In this document: one piece after another, positions 41,939 to 49,630 of the stretch
How the letters are laid out: every line of letters starts with the position of its first letter
Numbering within the stretch: the stretch's first letter is position 1
Assembly: GCA_963748985.1 (NCBI GenBank)
Contig: CAVVKQ010000001.1
Location: forward strand, 1 to 64,000
Source: RPQJ01 sp963748985
GTDB taxonomy: Bacteria; Pseudomonadota; Gammaproteobacteria; Steroidobacterales; Steroidobacteraceae
Length of the DNA: 64,000 nt
Direction of reading: 5' to 3'
Program-made: the position numbers and the translations under genes
Notes under the pieces: model-generated
What the model saw: only the letters and a program-made list of their open reading frames with translations
What the model was told of the DNA's origin: nothing
Database searches by the model: none

Positions 41939-42738
41939 CCCTGGATCCGCCCCAGCGTGGCACTTGCAAGGGAGCGTGCGCCAGCGCGCCGGGGCAGCGG
42001 CGGTATCAGCTGAGCCTCGGTGACGATGCGCCGGTCGCCGAGGCGGAGAAAGAGCCGTCGCCACAGGGCCTCCATCGCCGGATAACGGAGGTCCGCCGGA
42101 TGCAGTGCGGCCCGAATGATGCGGACTGTCGAATGTCGTGCCAGCAATGCCTGGTTCCACATCGGCGAGACCGAGCGCCGCCACGCCGCACGAGTGCTGA
42201 CGACCAGGCTCGGTGCCGCGATCCGCTCGCCGGATCGAACGACGAATACTGAATTGCGGGTCGCCACGTACTGCAGTGGCGTCTCCTCCAGGGCGCAGCG
42301 TGCGGAAGGACTCATGAGCCACGCGGGTGCGACGAATCCCTTCGGCTGCCAACCGGCCGTGCGCAGGACGACCAGTCCGCGCAGGATGCGAGTTCTTGCG
42401 ATCTCGAAGTCGAGTCGCGAGAACTCCCCTTCGCTGTCCGTGTAGATGCGCCGCGCGAGCCATTCACGAATGCCACGCGGGCATGGACCGGTATCCGTGT
42501 GGCGGTAGCCGTGCAGTACGATCTCGTCGCCACGCAGGATGCGGGACTCGATGAACGAGGCAAAGCGATCATCCCGGTCGACCCGGCCCAGCCCGTGGTA
42601 GTCAGGGACGACCAGCAATGCAACCGGACCCAGGCCGAGGTCGTCGAGAAAGGCGAGGGTGTTCGTGCAATCACCGAGCGTTGCCGGCGCGACATCGTGT
42701 AACGAGATGCACAGCAGGCGACGCGTGTCAGCGGACAT
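41935..42738 (-). CDS. DUF2334/polysaccharide-deacetylase-like protein
   Basis: 267 residues from the ATG at 42738. N-terminal LLCISLHDVAPATLGD is the DUF2334 signature (the HD of the metal site), then VALLVVPDYHG, GDEIVLHGYRHTDTGP (second metal pair) and GFVAPAWLMSP. This is the NodB-like deacetylase fold, so it probably removes an N- or O-acetyl from a carbohydrate. It lies 62 bases downstream of the GT4 gene on the same strand, which suggests joint work on an envelope glycan or glycolipid. The ribosome binding site is weak. Confidence 0.78.
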   Translation of the reverse strand: MSADTRRLLCISLHDVAPATLGDCTNTLAFLDDLGLGPVALLVVPDYHGLGRVDRDDRFASFIESRILRGDEIVLHGYRHTDTGPCPRGIREWLARRIYTDSEGEFSRLDFEIARTRILRGLVVLRTAGWQPKGFVAPAWLMSPSARCALEETPLQYVATRNSVFVVRSGERIAAPSLVVSTRAAWRRSVSPMWNQALLARHSTVRIIRAALHPADLRYPAMEALWRRLFLRLGDRRIVTEAQLIPPLPRRAGARSLASATLGRIQG

Positions 42739-42800
42739 CGCGTATCCGTCGTTCGAAGGTGCCGGCGGTTGACATGAACTCCGATTGTCCAGCCGCGACG

Positions 42801-43823
42801 TTACGGTATCGTTGCGACAGGCAGGCAATCGACCTGTGCGAGCGATGCGACAAACTGGCGAGTAGCCGCCTCCCAGGTGTAGCGAAGTGCATGCTGGCGG
42901 CATGCGCGCCGGTCGAGGTTGAGCGCTGCCAGCGCGGCCGTCCGCAGATCCTCGCCGAGTACTCCAGTGACGCCGTTCACGACCACGTCGATCGGTCCCG
43001 TCACCGGGTATGCGGCGACGGGGACGCCGCAGGCCATCGCTTCGAGCAGCACGAGTCCGAACGTGTCGGTACGGCTGGGAAACACGAATACATCCGCGGC
43101 AGCGACATGACGCGCCAGTTCATCGCCGAAGCGGTAGCCGGTGAAGACGGCGCCGGGATACTTCCCGCGCAATTTCTCGGTCGCCGGTCCATCACCCACC
43201 ACGAGTCTTGTGCCCGGGAGATCGAGCGCGAGAAATTCTTCGATTCCCTTCTCGACCGAGACCCGACCGAAATACAGCCAGATCGGGCGCGGCAACTCGA
43301 GGCATGGCTCGTCGCATGGCCGGAACAGTTCCGTATCCACGCCGCGGCTCCACAGCACGAGATTGCGGAATCCCCGTTCTGCGAGAGCATTCCTCATGGA
43401 CGGCGTGGCGACCATGGTGCGCGCCGCACTGCCGTGAAACCAGCGCAGGAATGCGTAGCTGACCCTAACCGGAATCGGGAATCGAGCGCGTACGTACTCC
43501 GGGAACTGCGTGTGATACGAAGTCGTGAACGCGCGTCCGCGGCGCAGACACCAGCGCCGTGCAGCCAGTCCCAGCGGGCCTTCGGTGGCGATGTGCACAG
43601 CGTCGGGGTCCAGGGCGTCGAGACGCCGCCGGACTCTCGTCGCGGCGAACAGCGACAGGCGGATCTCCGGATAGGTTGGACACGGAACGGTCCGGAAATC
43701 GGCGGGCGTGATCGGCGTAACCTCGTGCCCTGCCTGTGACAGCTTCTCGACCGTGATGGTCAACGTTCGGACCACACCATTGGTCTGCGGCAGCCAGGCA
43801 TCGGTGACGAGCGCAATCCTCAT
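42801..43823 (-). CDS. GT4-family glycosyltransferase
   Basis: 340 residues. GT-B fold: N-terminal MRIALVTDAWLPQTNGVVRT (GT4 mannosyltransferase style), TSYHTQFPEYVRARFP, then the donor domain YFGRVSVEKGIEEFL, VVGDGPATEKLR, and the EX7E-type motif FPSRTDTFGLVLLEAMACGVP. Resembles PimB/MgtA and related bacterial glycolipid glycosyltransferases that use GDP-mannose or UDP-sugars. Its start overlaps the stop of the LpxH-like gene (ATGA), so the two are coupled. Confidence 0.88.
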   Translation of the reverse strand: MRIALVTDAWLPQTNGVVRTLTITVEKLSQAGHEVTPITPADFRTVPCPTYPEIRLSLFAATRVRRRLDALDPDAVHIATEGPLGLAARRWCLRRGRAFTTSYHTQFPEYVRARFPIPVRVSYAFLRWFHGSAARTMVATPSMRNALAERGFRNLVLWSRGVDTELFRPCDEPCLELPRPIWLYFGRVSVEKGIEEFLALDLPGTRLVVGDGPATEKLRGKYPGAVFTGYRFGDELARHVAAADVFVFPSRTDTFGLVLLEAMACGVPVAAYPVTGPIDVVVNGVTGVLGEDLRTAALAALNLDRRACRQHALRYTWEAATRQFVASLAQVDCLPVATIP

Positions 43824-44647
43824 GCCGCCTGGCCGATGGCCGGGGTACCGTCCAGGAGGGGCAAGGCCTGCGTACCGGCGAGGACTTCGGCCTTCTCGGT
43901 CCAGCGCAGCAGGCTGAGCCGCCCGGCGAAGTCCTCGACCAGCGTCGTGCAGCTCTCCACCCAGTCGCCGTCGTTGCAGTAGAGGATGCCGTCGATCTCG
44001 GTGATTTCGGCCCGATGGATGTGGCCGCAGATCACGCCATCGACGCCACGGCGTCGAGCTTCGACCGCGAGCGCTCGTTCAAAGTTGGCGATGTACTTCA
44101 CCGCGTTCTTGACCTTGTGCTTGAGGAAAGCAGCCAGCGACCAGTACGGGTAGCCGAGCAGGTGCCGCACTTCATTGACATAGCGGTTCAAGCGCAAGGC
44201 CGCTGCGTAGGCACGATTGCCGAGGGACTCAAGAAGCGGGCTCGCCCGCACGATGCCGTCGAACTCGTCGCCGTGCAGAACCAGGAAACGGCGCCCGTCT
44301 GCGGTCTCGTGGATCGCCTCGAGGCGGATCTCGACATTGCCCAGCGTCAATCCGTCATGGTCGCGGAATGCGCGGTCGTGGTTGCCCGGCACGTACGTGA
44401 CGCGAGTGCCGTGTTTCGCCTTGCCGAGAATCGTGCGGATGACGTCGTTGTGCGCCTGCGGCCAGTAGAAACTACGCTGCAGGCTCCACAGGTCGATGAT
44501 GTCCCCGACCAGGTAGATCTGCTCGCATTCGACTCGGCGCAGAAAGTCGAGCAGGAACTCCGCCCGGCATCCCTTGAAGCCCAGGTGGACATCGGAGATG
44601 AAGACGCTGCGCAGGCGCAGCGCGGGTTGCGGCGGCTTAGGGGTCAT
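43820..44647 (-). CDS. LpxH-like metallophosphoesterase
   Basis: 275 residues. Calcineurin-like phosphoesterase with all metal motifs: FISDVHLG, LVGDIIDLW, VPGNHDRAF, LVLHGDEFD, CGHIHRAE. The group is annotated as UDP-2,3-diacylglucosamine diphosphatase-like, but is longer and distinct from true LpxH (about 240 residues), so a different lipid pyrophosphate or phosphate may be cut. Coupled to the GT4 glycosyltransferase in one operon, which supports a glycolipid role. Confidence 0.85.
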   Translation of the reverse strand: MTPKPPQPALRLRSVFISDVHLGFKGCRAEFLLDFLRRVECEQIYLVGDIIDLWSLQRSFYWPQAHNDVIRTILGKAKHGTRVTYVPGNHDRAFRDHDGLTLGNVEIRLEAIHETADGRRFLVLHGDEFDGIVRASPLLESLGNRAYAAALRLNRYVNEVRHLLGYPYWSLAAFLKHKVKNAVKYIANFERALAVEARRRGVDGVICGHIHRAEITEIDGILYCNDGDWVESCTTLVEDFAGRLSLLRWTEKAEVLAGTQALPLLDGTPAIGQAA

Positions 44648-44795
44648 GTTTGCTCTCTCCCGTGGCCATGCTCGCTGCGGGAGATTGCCGACGCTTCATG
44701 ACGGCGGCGTGAACGCTGCAAGAAATCCTGATGACAATCAGCGTGGTAGGTGGCGAATCTCCACGGCGGATGACGATATGTAAAGCGAGTGCAAC

Positions 44796-45542
44796 TTACC
44801 TGCGCAGCCGCGCGGCGATCTCACTCCACAGACTCGAATAGACGAGCGCGGCTGGGCTGCGCGGCGCGTAGGCGGGAATCGGGGCTCGACGCACGGCCAT
44901 CCGTTCAATTTCGCTCCAGTACGGCACCTCCGTGGCGAGCATCATCGGAAAACGCTGGCGCGTGGCCGCGATGATCTCTTCATGCAGCGACTTGCGCCGA
45001 TCCACCATTGAGAAGAACGGCAGGATGCGCAGGTCCGACCAGCGCGCCTGCGCAACGAGATCGAACAGCTGCTCGAGCATTCGCAGCGACAGCGGTGTCG
45101 GGAGCGTCGGTACGATGACGGCATCCGCAGCCCGCAGCACGTTTTCCGACAGGAGTGACATTCCCGGCGGGCAGTCGAGCAACAGGCAGTCGTAGACTTC
45201 GCTGAGCGAGCGACTCATCCGGAGGAGGCGCTCCGTCGGATGCTTGCGTACGCTCATGTGCTTATCAAACTGGCGATATGAAAAGTCCGCGGGTAGCAGA
45301 TCCAGTCCCGCGTAATCGGTCGGCGCGACGAGTTCGGGCAATTGGCGCTTGCCGCTCACCAGCTTCCCGGCTGAGGCTCGCTCATTCGGCGCACCGCGCA
45401 GCGTGTAGCTCGCCGCACCTTGGGGATCGAGGTCCCACAGTACAGTTGCGAGCCCCGACGCCGCAGCAAGGTAGGCAAGGTTGACGGCCGTCGTCGTCTT
45501 GCCAACACCGCCCTTGATATTCGAGACCGCGATGATCTCCAT
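44796..45542 (-). CDS. ParA-family ATPase (orphan)
   Basis: 248 residues. Deviant Walker A VSNIKGGVGKTTTAVN (residues 6-21), VLWDLDPQGAASY (Walker A'), CLLLDCPPGMSLLS (Walker B) and a short C-terminal helix. It has the small ParA/MinD-like size without an N-terminal HTH. No ParB or parS-like repeats are adjacent, and it lies between lipid-type genes, so it more likely positions a protein complex or regulates than segregates DNA. Confidence 0.85.
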   Translation of the reverse strand: MEIIAVSNIKGGVGKTTTAVNLAYLAAASGLATVLWDLDPQGAASYTLRGAPNERASAGKLVSGKRQLPELVAPTDYAGLDLLPADFSYRQFDKHMSVRKHPTERLLRMSRSLSEVYDCLLLDCPPGMSLLSENVLRAADAVIVPTLPTPLSLRMLEQLFDLVAQARWSDLRILPFFSMVDRRKSLHEEIIAATRQRFPMMLATEVPYWSEIERMAVRRAPIPAYAPRSPAALVYSSLWSEIAARLRR

Positions 45543-45582
45543 GGTGGGCCGATCATAATCCAGCGCCCGGATTGCCGCGCTC

Positions 45583-46461
45583 TCAGCGCACGGTCAGGAT
45601 CGCCTGGCCCATACGTATCCGCGTACCGTCGCACAGGCCGTCGCAAAGGGCGAACCCTCGCGGCACCAGCACGATGACGGTCGAGCCGTGCTCGAACCAG
45701 CCCATCTCCTCGCCTTTGCGATGTGGCGCGCTACAGACGATTACGTTCGGCCCGCGATACTTCAGGTGCAGCAGCACGTCGAGGAAATGCAGGCGGATGC
45801 TGGCGACCAGCACGGCGGCGACGGGCACCAGCGCGATCGTCTGCCCGGAGGCTGTGAGTCGGCAGCGCAGCACCGCGCGTTCGTTCCGGCAGAACAGTTT
45901 TTCGACGCGCTTCAGTGCGGCCGGGTTGACGTTGTAGGTCTCGCCTGAAATGTAGTTCACCTGCTCGACGCGACAATCGTGCGGAGCGTGAAAGCGGTGG
46001 TACATGCCGGAGGTCAGGCGCAGGGTCAGGTAGAGCCCATCGTGAAACGTCTGCGCCAATGTTGCGTCGTTGGCCAGCAGCTCAGCCAGCGTATAAGAAG
46101 AGCCCTTCGCCTGCAGCAGGGTGTCGCCGTCGATGCGGCCGTGGGCGCCGAGGATCCCATCACAGGGACTCGTCAAGTGCCGATCGTCCTGGTCGATCGG
46201 GCGCGCACCGTCGCGCAGCTGGCGCGTAAAGCAATCGTGCATGCTGCGGAACTGCGTGGTACGTGCGTCGGCAAGGTCGAGATCGGCGAACGCCCGCCAC
46301 AGGCCGATCGAGAGGTCACGGACGACCGGGTTCTCGATCTTGCTGAGCCAACCGACGAGGCGTGTCAGCGCGTCGCGGGGAATGCGGTTGGTGAGCAGGA
46401 AGTTCAGGTCTTCCTGGGCGGCAATGCGGGTGAGCACGGACGGCTGAGGCGATGGCGTCAT
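45583..46461 (-). CDS. psd: Phosphatidylserine decarboxylase
   Basis: 292 residues. Makes phosphatidylethanolamine at the inner membrane. Family landmarks: DARTTQFRSMHDCFTRQLRD, SPCDGILGAHG, GMYHRFHAPHDC, YNVNPAALKRVEKLFCRNER, and the self-cleavage site FEHGSTVIV, where Gly259-Ser260 would yield the pyruvoyl group (family LGST, here HGST). Its 5' end is 44 bases from the TTG of the divergent aminotransferase gene, overlapping the longer ORF annotated there. Confidence 0.9.
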   Translation of the reverse strand: MTPSPQPSVLTRIAAQEDLNFLLTNRIPRDALTRLVGWLSKIENPVVRDLSIGLWRAFADLDLADARTTQFRSMHDCFTRQLRDGARPIDQDDRHLTSPCDGILGAHGRIDGDTLLQAKGSSYTLAELLANDATLAQTFHDGLYLTLRLTSGMYHRFHAPHDCRVEQVNYISGETYNVNPAALKRVEKLFCRNERAVLRCRLTASGQTIALVPVAAVLVASIRLHFLDVLLHLKYRGPNVIVCSAPHRKGEEMGWFEHGSTVIVLVPRGFALCDGLCDGTRIRMGQAILTVR

Positions 46462-46505
46462 CGGGATGTCATCCAGGTGCCGTACGGTGGCACCGGAGGA
46501 TTGCC

Positions 46506-48221
46506 TTGGAAACCAGCACCATTGCGTACATCGCTGCCGCCCTCGGCGTCGCGGCTCTCGCGTACAGGCTGCAGTTGCGCCTCGAACTCTCGGCTGCGAA
46601 GCATCCTTCGCTGGCCGGGCACTCGCGCCTGGCGCGCCGCATGGCTGCCCTCGTTCCTCACTACGAGTACAACGAGTCGGAGTTCTTTGGCACCGACGAC
46701 GCGCCGGTGGATGTCGCCGAGCAACGGCGGGCGGGGTTCATGCGCCTGGCGGCGTTGTACGCGGAGCGCTACGCGAAGACGGTGACGCTCACTCGCGAAG
46801 TTGAGGACGAGATCTCGGACCTGCAGTTCACCGACAGGTACCGCGTTCCTTTCCAGTTCCGCGGCATGGTGAACAAGCACCTGAAGAGCGGTTCGTTCGT
46901 GGAGTCGTCCGCCGGTGTGCGACTCACCGACCTCGATGGCAACCAGCTCTATGATCTTGGCGGCTCCTATGGCGTCAACCTGTTCGGGTACGACTTCTAC
47001 AAGGAGTGCATCGAGCGCGGCGCAGCGCGCGTGCACCCGCTGGGACCGGTGCTCGGCGCCTATCATCCTGTGGTCGTCGACAACGTCGCGTGCCTGCGCA
47101 GGATCTCCGGTCTCGACGAGGTGTCGTTCCACATGTCGGGCACCGAGGCGGTCATGCAGGCCGTGCGCCTGGCCCGATATCACACCCGTCGCTCGCACGT
47201 CGTGCGCTTCTGCGGTGCGTATCACGGCTGGTGGGGTGACGTGCAGCCGGGCGTCGGCAACCCGATGCCTGCTGACAGCACCTACACACTCAAGGACATG
47301 GACAACATGTCGTTGCGCGTGCTCTCCCGCCGCAGCGACATCGCCTGCGTGCTGGTCAATCCCCTGCAGGCCTTGCACCCCAATGCGGGCGCGCCGGGAG
47401 ATTCGACGCTGGTGGACAGCTCGCGTCACGCTCATTTCGACCGGGAGGAATACGCTGCCTGGCTGCGTCGCCTGCGCGATGTCTGTACGGAGCGCGGAAT
47501 CCCCCTCATTTTCGACGAGGTGTTCGTCGGGTTCCGCCTGGCGCCGGGCGGCGCGCAGGAATACTTCGGCGTGCCGGCCGACATGGTCACCTACGGCAAG
47601 TCGCTCGGCGGAGGACTGCCCGTCGGCGTGCTCTGCGGCAAGGCGGCCCTGATGAAGCGATTCCAGGAAGACCGTCCCGCGGACATCTGCTTCGCTCGCG
47701 GGACCTTCAACTCGCACCCGTACGTGATGGGTGCGATGAACGAATTCCTGCAGCGTCTCGAGCGCAGCCCCGAGATCTACGGGCTCTACGACAACCTCGA
47801 TGCGATCTGGAACGCGAGGGCGGCCCGGTTGAACCAGCGTCTCAGCGACGCCGGCCTGCCGCTGCAGATACGGAACCTCTCGACGATCTGGACCGTGTGC
47901 TACACCCGTCCAGCGCGTTATAACTGGATGCTGCAGTTCTATCTGCGCGCGCAAGGACTTTCACTCAGCTGGGTCGGCACGGGGCGATTCATCTTCAGCC
48001 TCAACTACACGAACGCGGATTTCGAGGTGGTCGCCGACCGGATCGTGGCGGGCGCTCGAGCAATGGAGATGGATGGCTGGTGGTGGCGGAGCCCGCAGCT
48101 GACCGATCGCGCAATCAAGCGCCGCATATCGCGTGAGATGCTGCGCGCGCGACTTGGCCGCCCGCCGGTCAGTGCGGCGCCACCGTCCCCGTCGGAGGCT
48201 CCGGTCGTTCGCCGCGGATGA
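46506..48221 (+). CDS. Membrane-tethered class III aminotransferase (GSA-aminomutase-like)
   Basis: 571 residues from the TTG at 46506: GGAGGA lies at 46495-46500, five bases before, whereas the upstream ATG overlaps psd and lacks one. N-terminal transmembrane anchor (TIAYIAAALGVAALAYRL), a helical region to about 120, then a PLP class III aminotransferase. Motifs are FHMSGTEAVMQAVRLAR, CGAYHGWWGD, IFDEVFVGFRLAPGG and VTYGKSLGGGLPVG with Lys365 as the PLP lysine. Resembles glutamate-1-semialdehyde aminomutase in the core, but the anchor and extensions rule out HemL. It may act on a lipid-linked keto or amino group. Confidence 0.8.
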   Translation: METSTIAYIAAALGVAALAYRLQLRLELSAAKHPSLAGHSRLARRMAALVPHYEYNESEFFGTDDAPVDVAEQRRAGFMRLAALYAERYAKTVTLTREVEDEISDLQFTDRYRVPFQFRGMVNKHLKSGSFVESSAGVRLTDLDGNQLYDLGGSYGVNLFGYDFYKECIERGAARVHPLGPVLGAYHPVVVDNVACLRRISGLDEVSFHMSGTEAVMQAVRLARYHTRRSHVVRFCGAYHGWWGDVQPGVGNPMPADSTYTLKDMDNMSLRVLSRRSDIACVLVNPLQALHPNAGAPGDSTLVDSSRHAHFDREEYAAWLRRLRDVCTERGIPLIFDEVFVGFRLAPGGAQEYFGVPADMVTYGKSLGGGLPVGVLCGKAALMKRFQEDRPADICFARGTFNSHPYVMGAMNEFLQRLERSPEIYGLYDNLDAIWNARAARLNQRLSDAGLPLQIRNLSTIWTVCYTRPARYNWMLQFYLRAQGLSLSWVGTGRFIFSLNYTNADFEVVADRIVAGARAMEMDGWWWRSPQLTDRAIKRRISREMLRARLGRPPVSAAPPSPSEAPVVRRG

Positions 48222-48780
48222 GGTACAGCGGAGCCTTGTGGTAGAGCTTCACGTCGTGGAAGGGGTCTGTCAGGATCTTCGTGCACCAGACCAGACCGGT
48301 CTGCACGTCCTTCAGATAAAAGAGGTGCACGGTGCGGAACAGCAGCCCGCCCAGGCCCACGATGAGCCAGACCTCGCCGACGTGAGTCCAGAATTCGGCG
48401 GTGCCCGTATGCGCCGTGAATGCGCCGAACAACGTCGGCTCGAGCACCAGCAGTAGCGGTGATGCGGCCCAGATCGACAGCAGCACGATCTTGCGGCGCA
48501 GGTTGTAACCAACCTTGATCGCTTCCTTGTGCTCGTGGGTCGCCTGGTTGACCGCGTCGTAGCCTTTGGGCTCGAAGAAGAAATGACCGGCCTGGCGCGT
48601 CGTCATCGAGACGAGCCACGCGACCAGAGCCGCGACCGCCGGATTGACAAACATCAGGCCGTACGAAAAGAGAAAACTCGTGGCACTTACCAGATGCAGC
48701 GACTGGTTGACCAGGCTGTGGTGGTAGTAGCGGTGGTCATCCCAGCGCTGCGTCGCGAGCGCCTGCCGGAAGCTCGTCAT
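48169..48780 (-). CDS. Mpo1/DUF962-like membrane protein
   Basis: 203 residues. Histidine pattern HRYYHHSLVNQSLHLVSA near the N-terminus and RQAGHFFFEPKGYD after the first hairpin resemble the DUF962/Mpo1 family, where such histidines hold an iron used in fatty-acid alpha-oxidation of sphingoid-type lipids. About four membrane segments follow. The 3' end overlaps the aminotransferase end by 53 bases on the opposite strand. The family call is moderate. Association with lipid genes supports it. Confidence 0.6.
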   Translation of the reverse strand: MTSFRQALATQRWDDHRYYHHSLVNQSLHLVSATSFLFSYGLMFVNPAVAALVAWLVSMTTRQAGHFFFEPKGYDAVNQATHEHKEAIKVGYNLRRKIVLLSIWAASPLLLVLEPTLFGAFTAHTGTAEFWTHVGEVWLIVGLGGLLFRTVHLFYLKDVQTGLVWCTKILTDPFHDVKLYHKAPLYLIRGERPEPPTGTVAPH

Positions 48781-48884
48781 GTGCGTCGATCTCCTGTAAG
48801 AGCCATCCGGTTGATGGTTTACAGGACATTCTTGACCGTGCGATTACAATCGAACGAGGTCAGGCACAAGGCCGGCACCGCGAA

Positions 48885-49175
48885 TCAGTGGCTGCTTTGC
48901 GGGAGCAGCAAGTGCTCTTGAGTCGCGGAATCCGGGTCGCGATTCGGCCGATGGTCAAAGCACCAGTCGTCGGCATGAACAAGCGGGGTCTTTTCGGTGC
49001 TGAGGTAGTCGTACCGATGACAGGTGCCGCGGAACATTCCTGCGGATCCCGCTGCGTCGAGAAGCGTGAACCAGCCACAATTGGCGCACTGCGACTCAGC
49101 GTGGGCGTCAACGCAGCCGGTGCCGCGTTTCAACAATTGGGTCCTGAGAGGCATGGCAGCGATCCGTTCGATCAA
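48885..49175 (-). CDS. Small four-cysteine protein
   Basis: 96 residues from a TTG at 49175 (GGAG upstream) or 89 from the ATG at 49154. Cysteines occur as CANCGWFTLLD, GTCHRYD and DDWCFDH: a CxxC, then single cysteines at +19 and +20. This order is like high-potential iron-sulfur proteins and small subunits of glycyl-radical decarboxylases, or a zinc site. No export signal is visible. I cannot name a family. Confidence 0.45.
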   Translation of the reverse strand: MIERIAAMPLRTQLLKRGTGCVDAHAESQCANCGWFTLLDAAGSAGMFRGTCHRYDYLSTEKTPLVHADDWCFDHRPNRDPDSATQEHLLLPQSSH

Positions 49176-49500
49176 GACGCTCCATCATACCGGTCGCGAC
49201 ATGGATGCGGACTGCGCCGTTCGTCGCGTTCGATTCCTCCGACCCAGGAATGGCAGGTTAGCGCGCGTCGCAATAGCGTCATCTGAGAATGTGGTCGTAA
49301 GTGACTGTAGTGATTACGAAAGATCCGTGATCACCAATTGACCAGTGCAAGAAATACTGCGATTTCGAGCAGCGCCGTCCAGAAAGCGTAATTTTCTGCA
49401 CAGCGTTATCCACAGGGTTTGTGGATAACCTGGAACTGTAATCAGATTGTCACGATCGGGCGCCTAACCTCTCTGCAACGTGCTTCGAGAGGCTCTCGTC
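49176..49500. other. Gene-free intergenic region with DnaA-box palindrome
   Basis: 325 bases between the four-cysteine gene and the small peptide ORF, lower in GC than its surroundings from about 49270 to 49460. The only ordered element is the DnaA-box pair at 49405-49429. Two GATC sites lie near 49325-49335. Confidence 0.5.
49405..49429. promoter_or_regulatory. Inverted pair of consensus DnaA boxes
   Basis: TTATCCACA at 49406-49414 and TGTGGATAA at 49420-49428, both perfect matches to the DnaA-box consensus, in opposite orientation around GGGTT and forming a 10-base-arm palindrome. About 200 bases upstream of the pyruvate-kinase-like gene. It may bind DnaA or simply form a cruciform/RNA hairpin. 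No dnaA, dnaN or AT-rich unwinding region is near. Confidence 0.55.
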
Positions 49501-49593
49501 GTGATCAGTCGTGTCTCGGTCCTGGCCTATGTCGTGGCAATTGCGGCGATCATCCTGGCCGCTGTGGCCGCGAAGCTCTGGTTGGGCCAATGA
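49501..49593 (+). CDS. Possible 30-residue single-pass membrane peptide
   Basis: Short ORF from a GTG at 49501 with AGAGG eight bases upstream. The product is almost one transmembrane helix (VLAYVVAIAAIILAAVAAKL) with Arg near the start and Lys near the end. It precedes the pyruvate-kinase-like gene by 37 bases. Composition argues for translation, but its size makes this tentative. Confidence 0.35.
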   Translation: MISRVSVLAYVVAIAAIILAAVAAKLWLGQ

Positions 49594-49630
49594 TTGCGGA
49601 GACCTGCAGTATTCTCCAGGGACAAAAGGC

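Noticed and set aside
44796..45542. Plasmid or chromosome partition locus around parA
   Set aside because: No parB gene, no parS-like repeats and no replication genes adjacent. The ATPase stands among lipid-type genes.
46458..47954. Minus-strand ORF of 498 codons
   Set aside because: Antisense to the class III aminotransferase.
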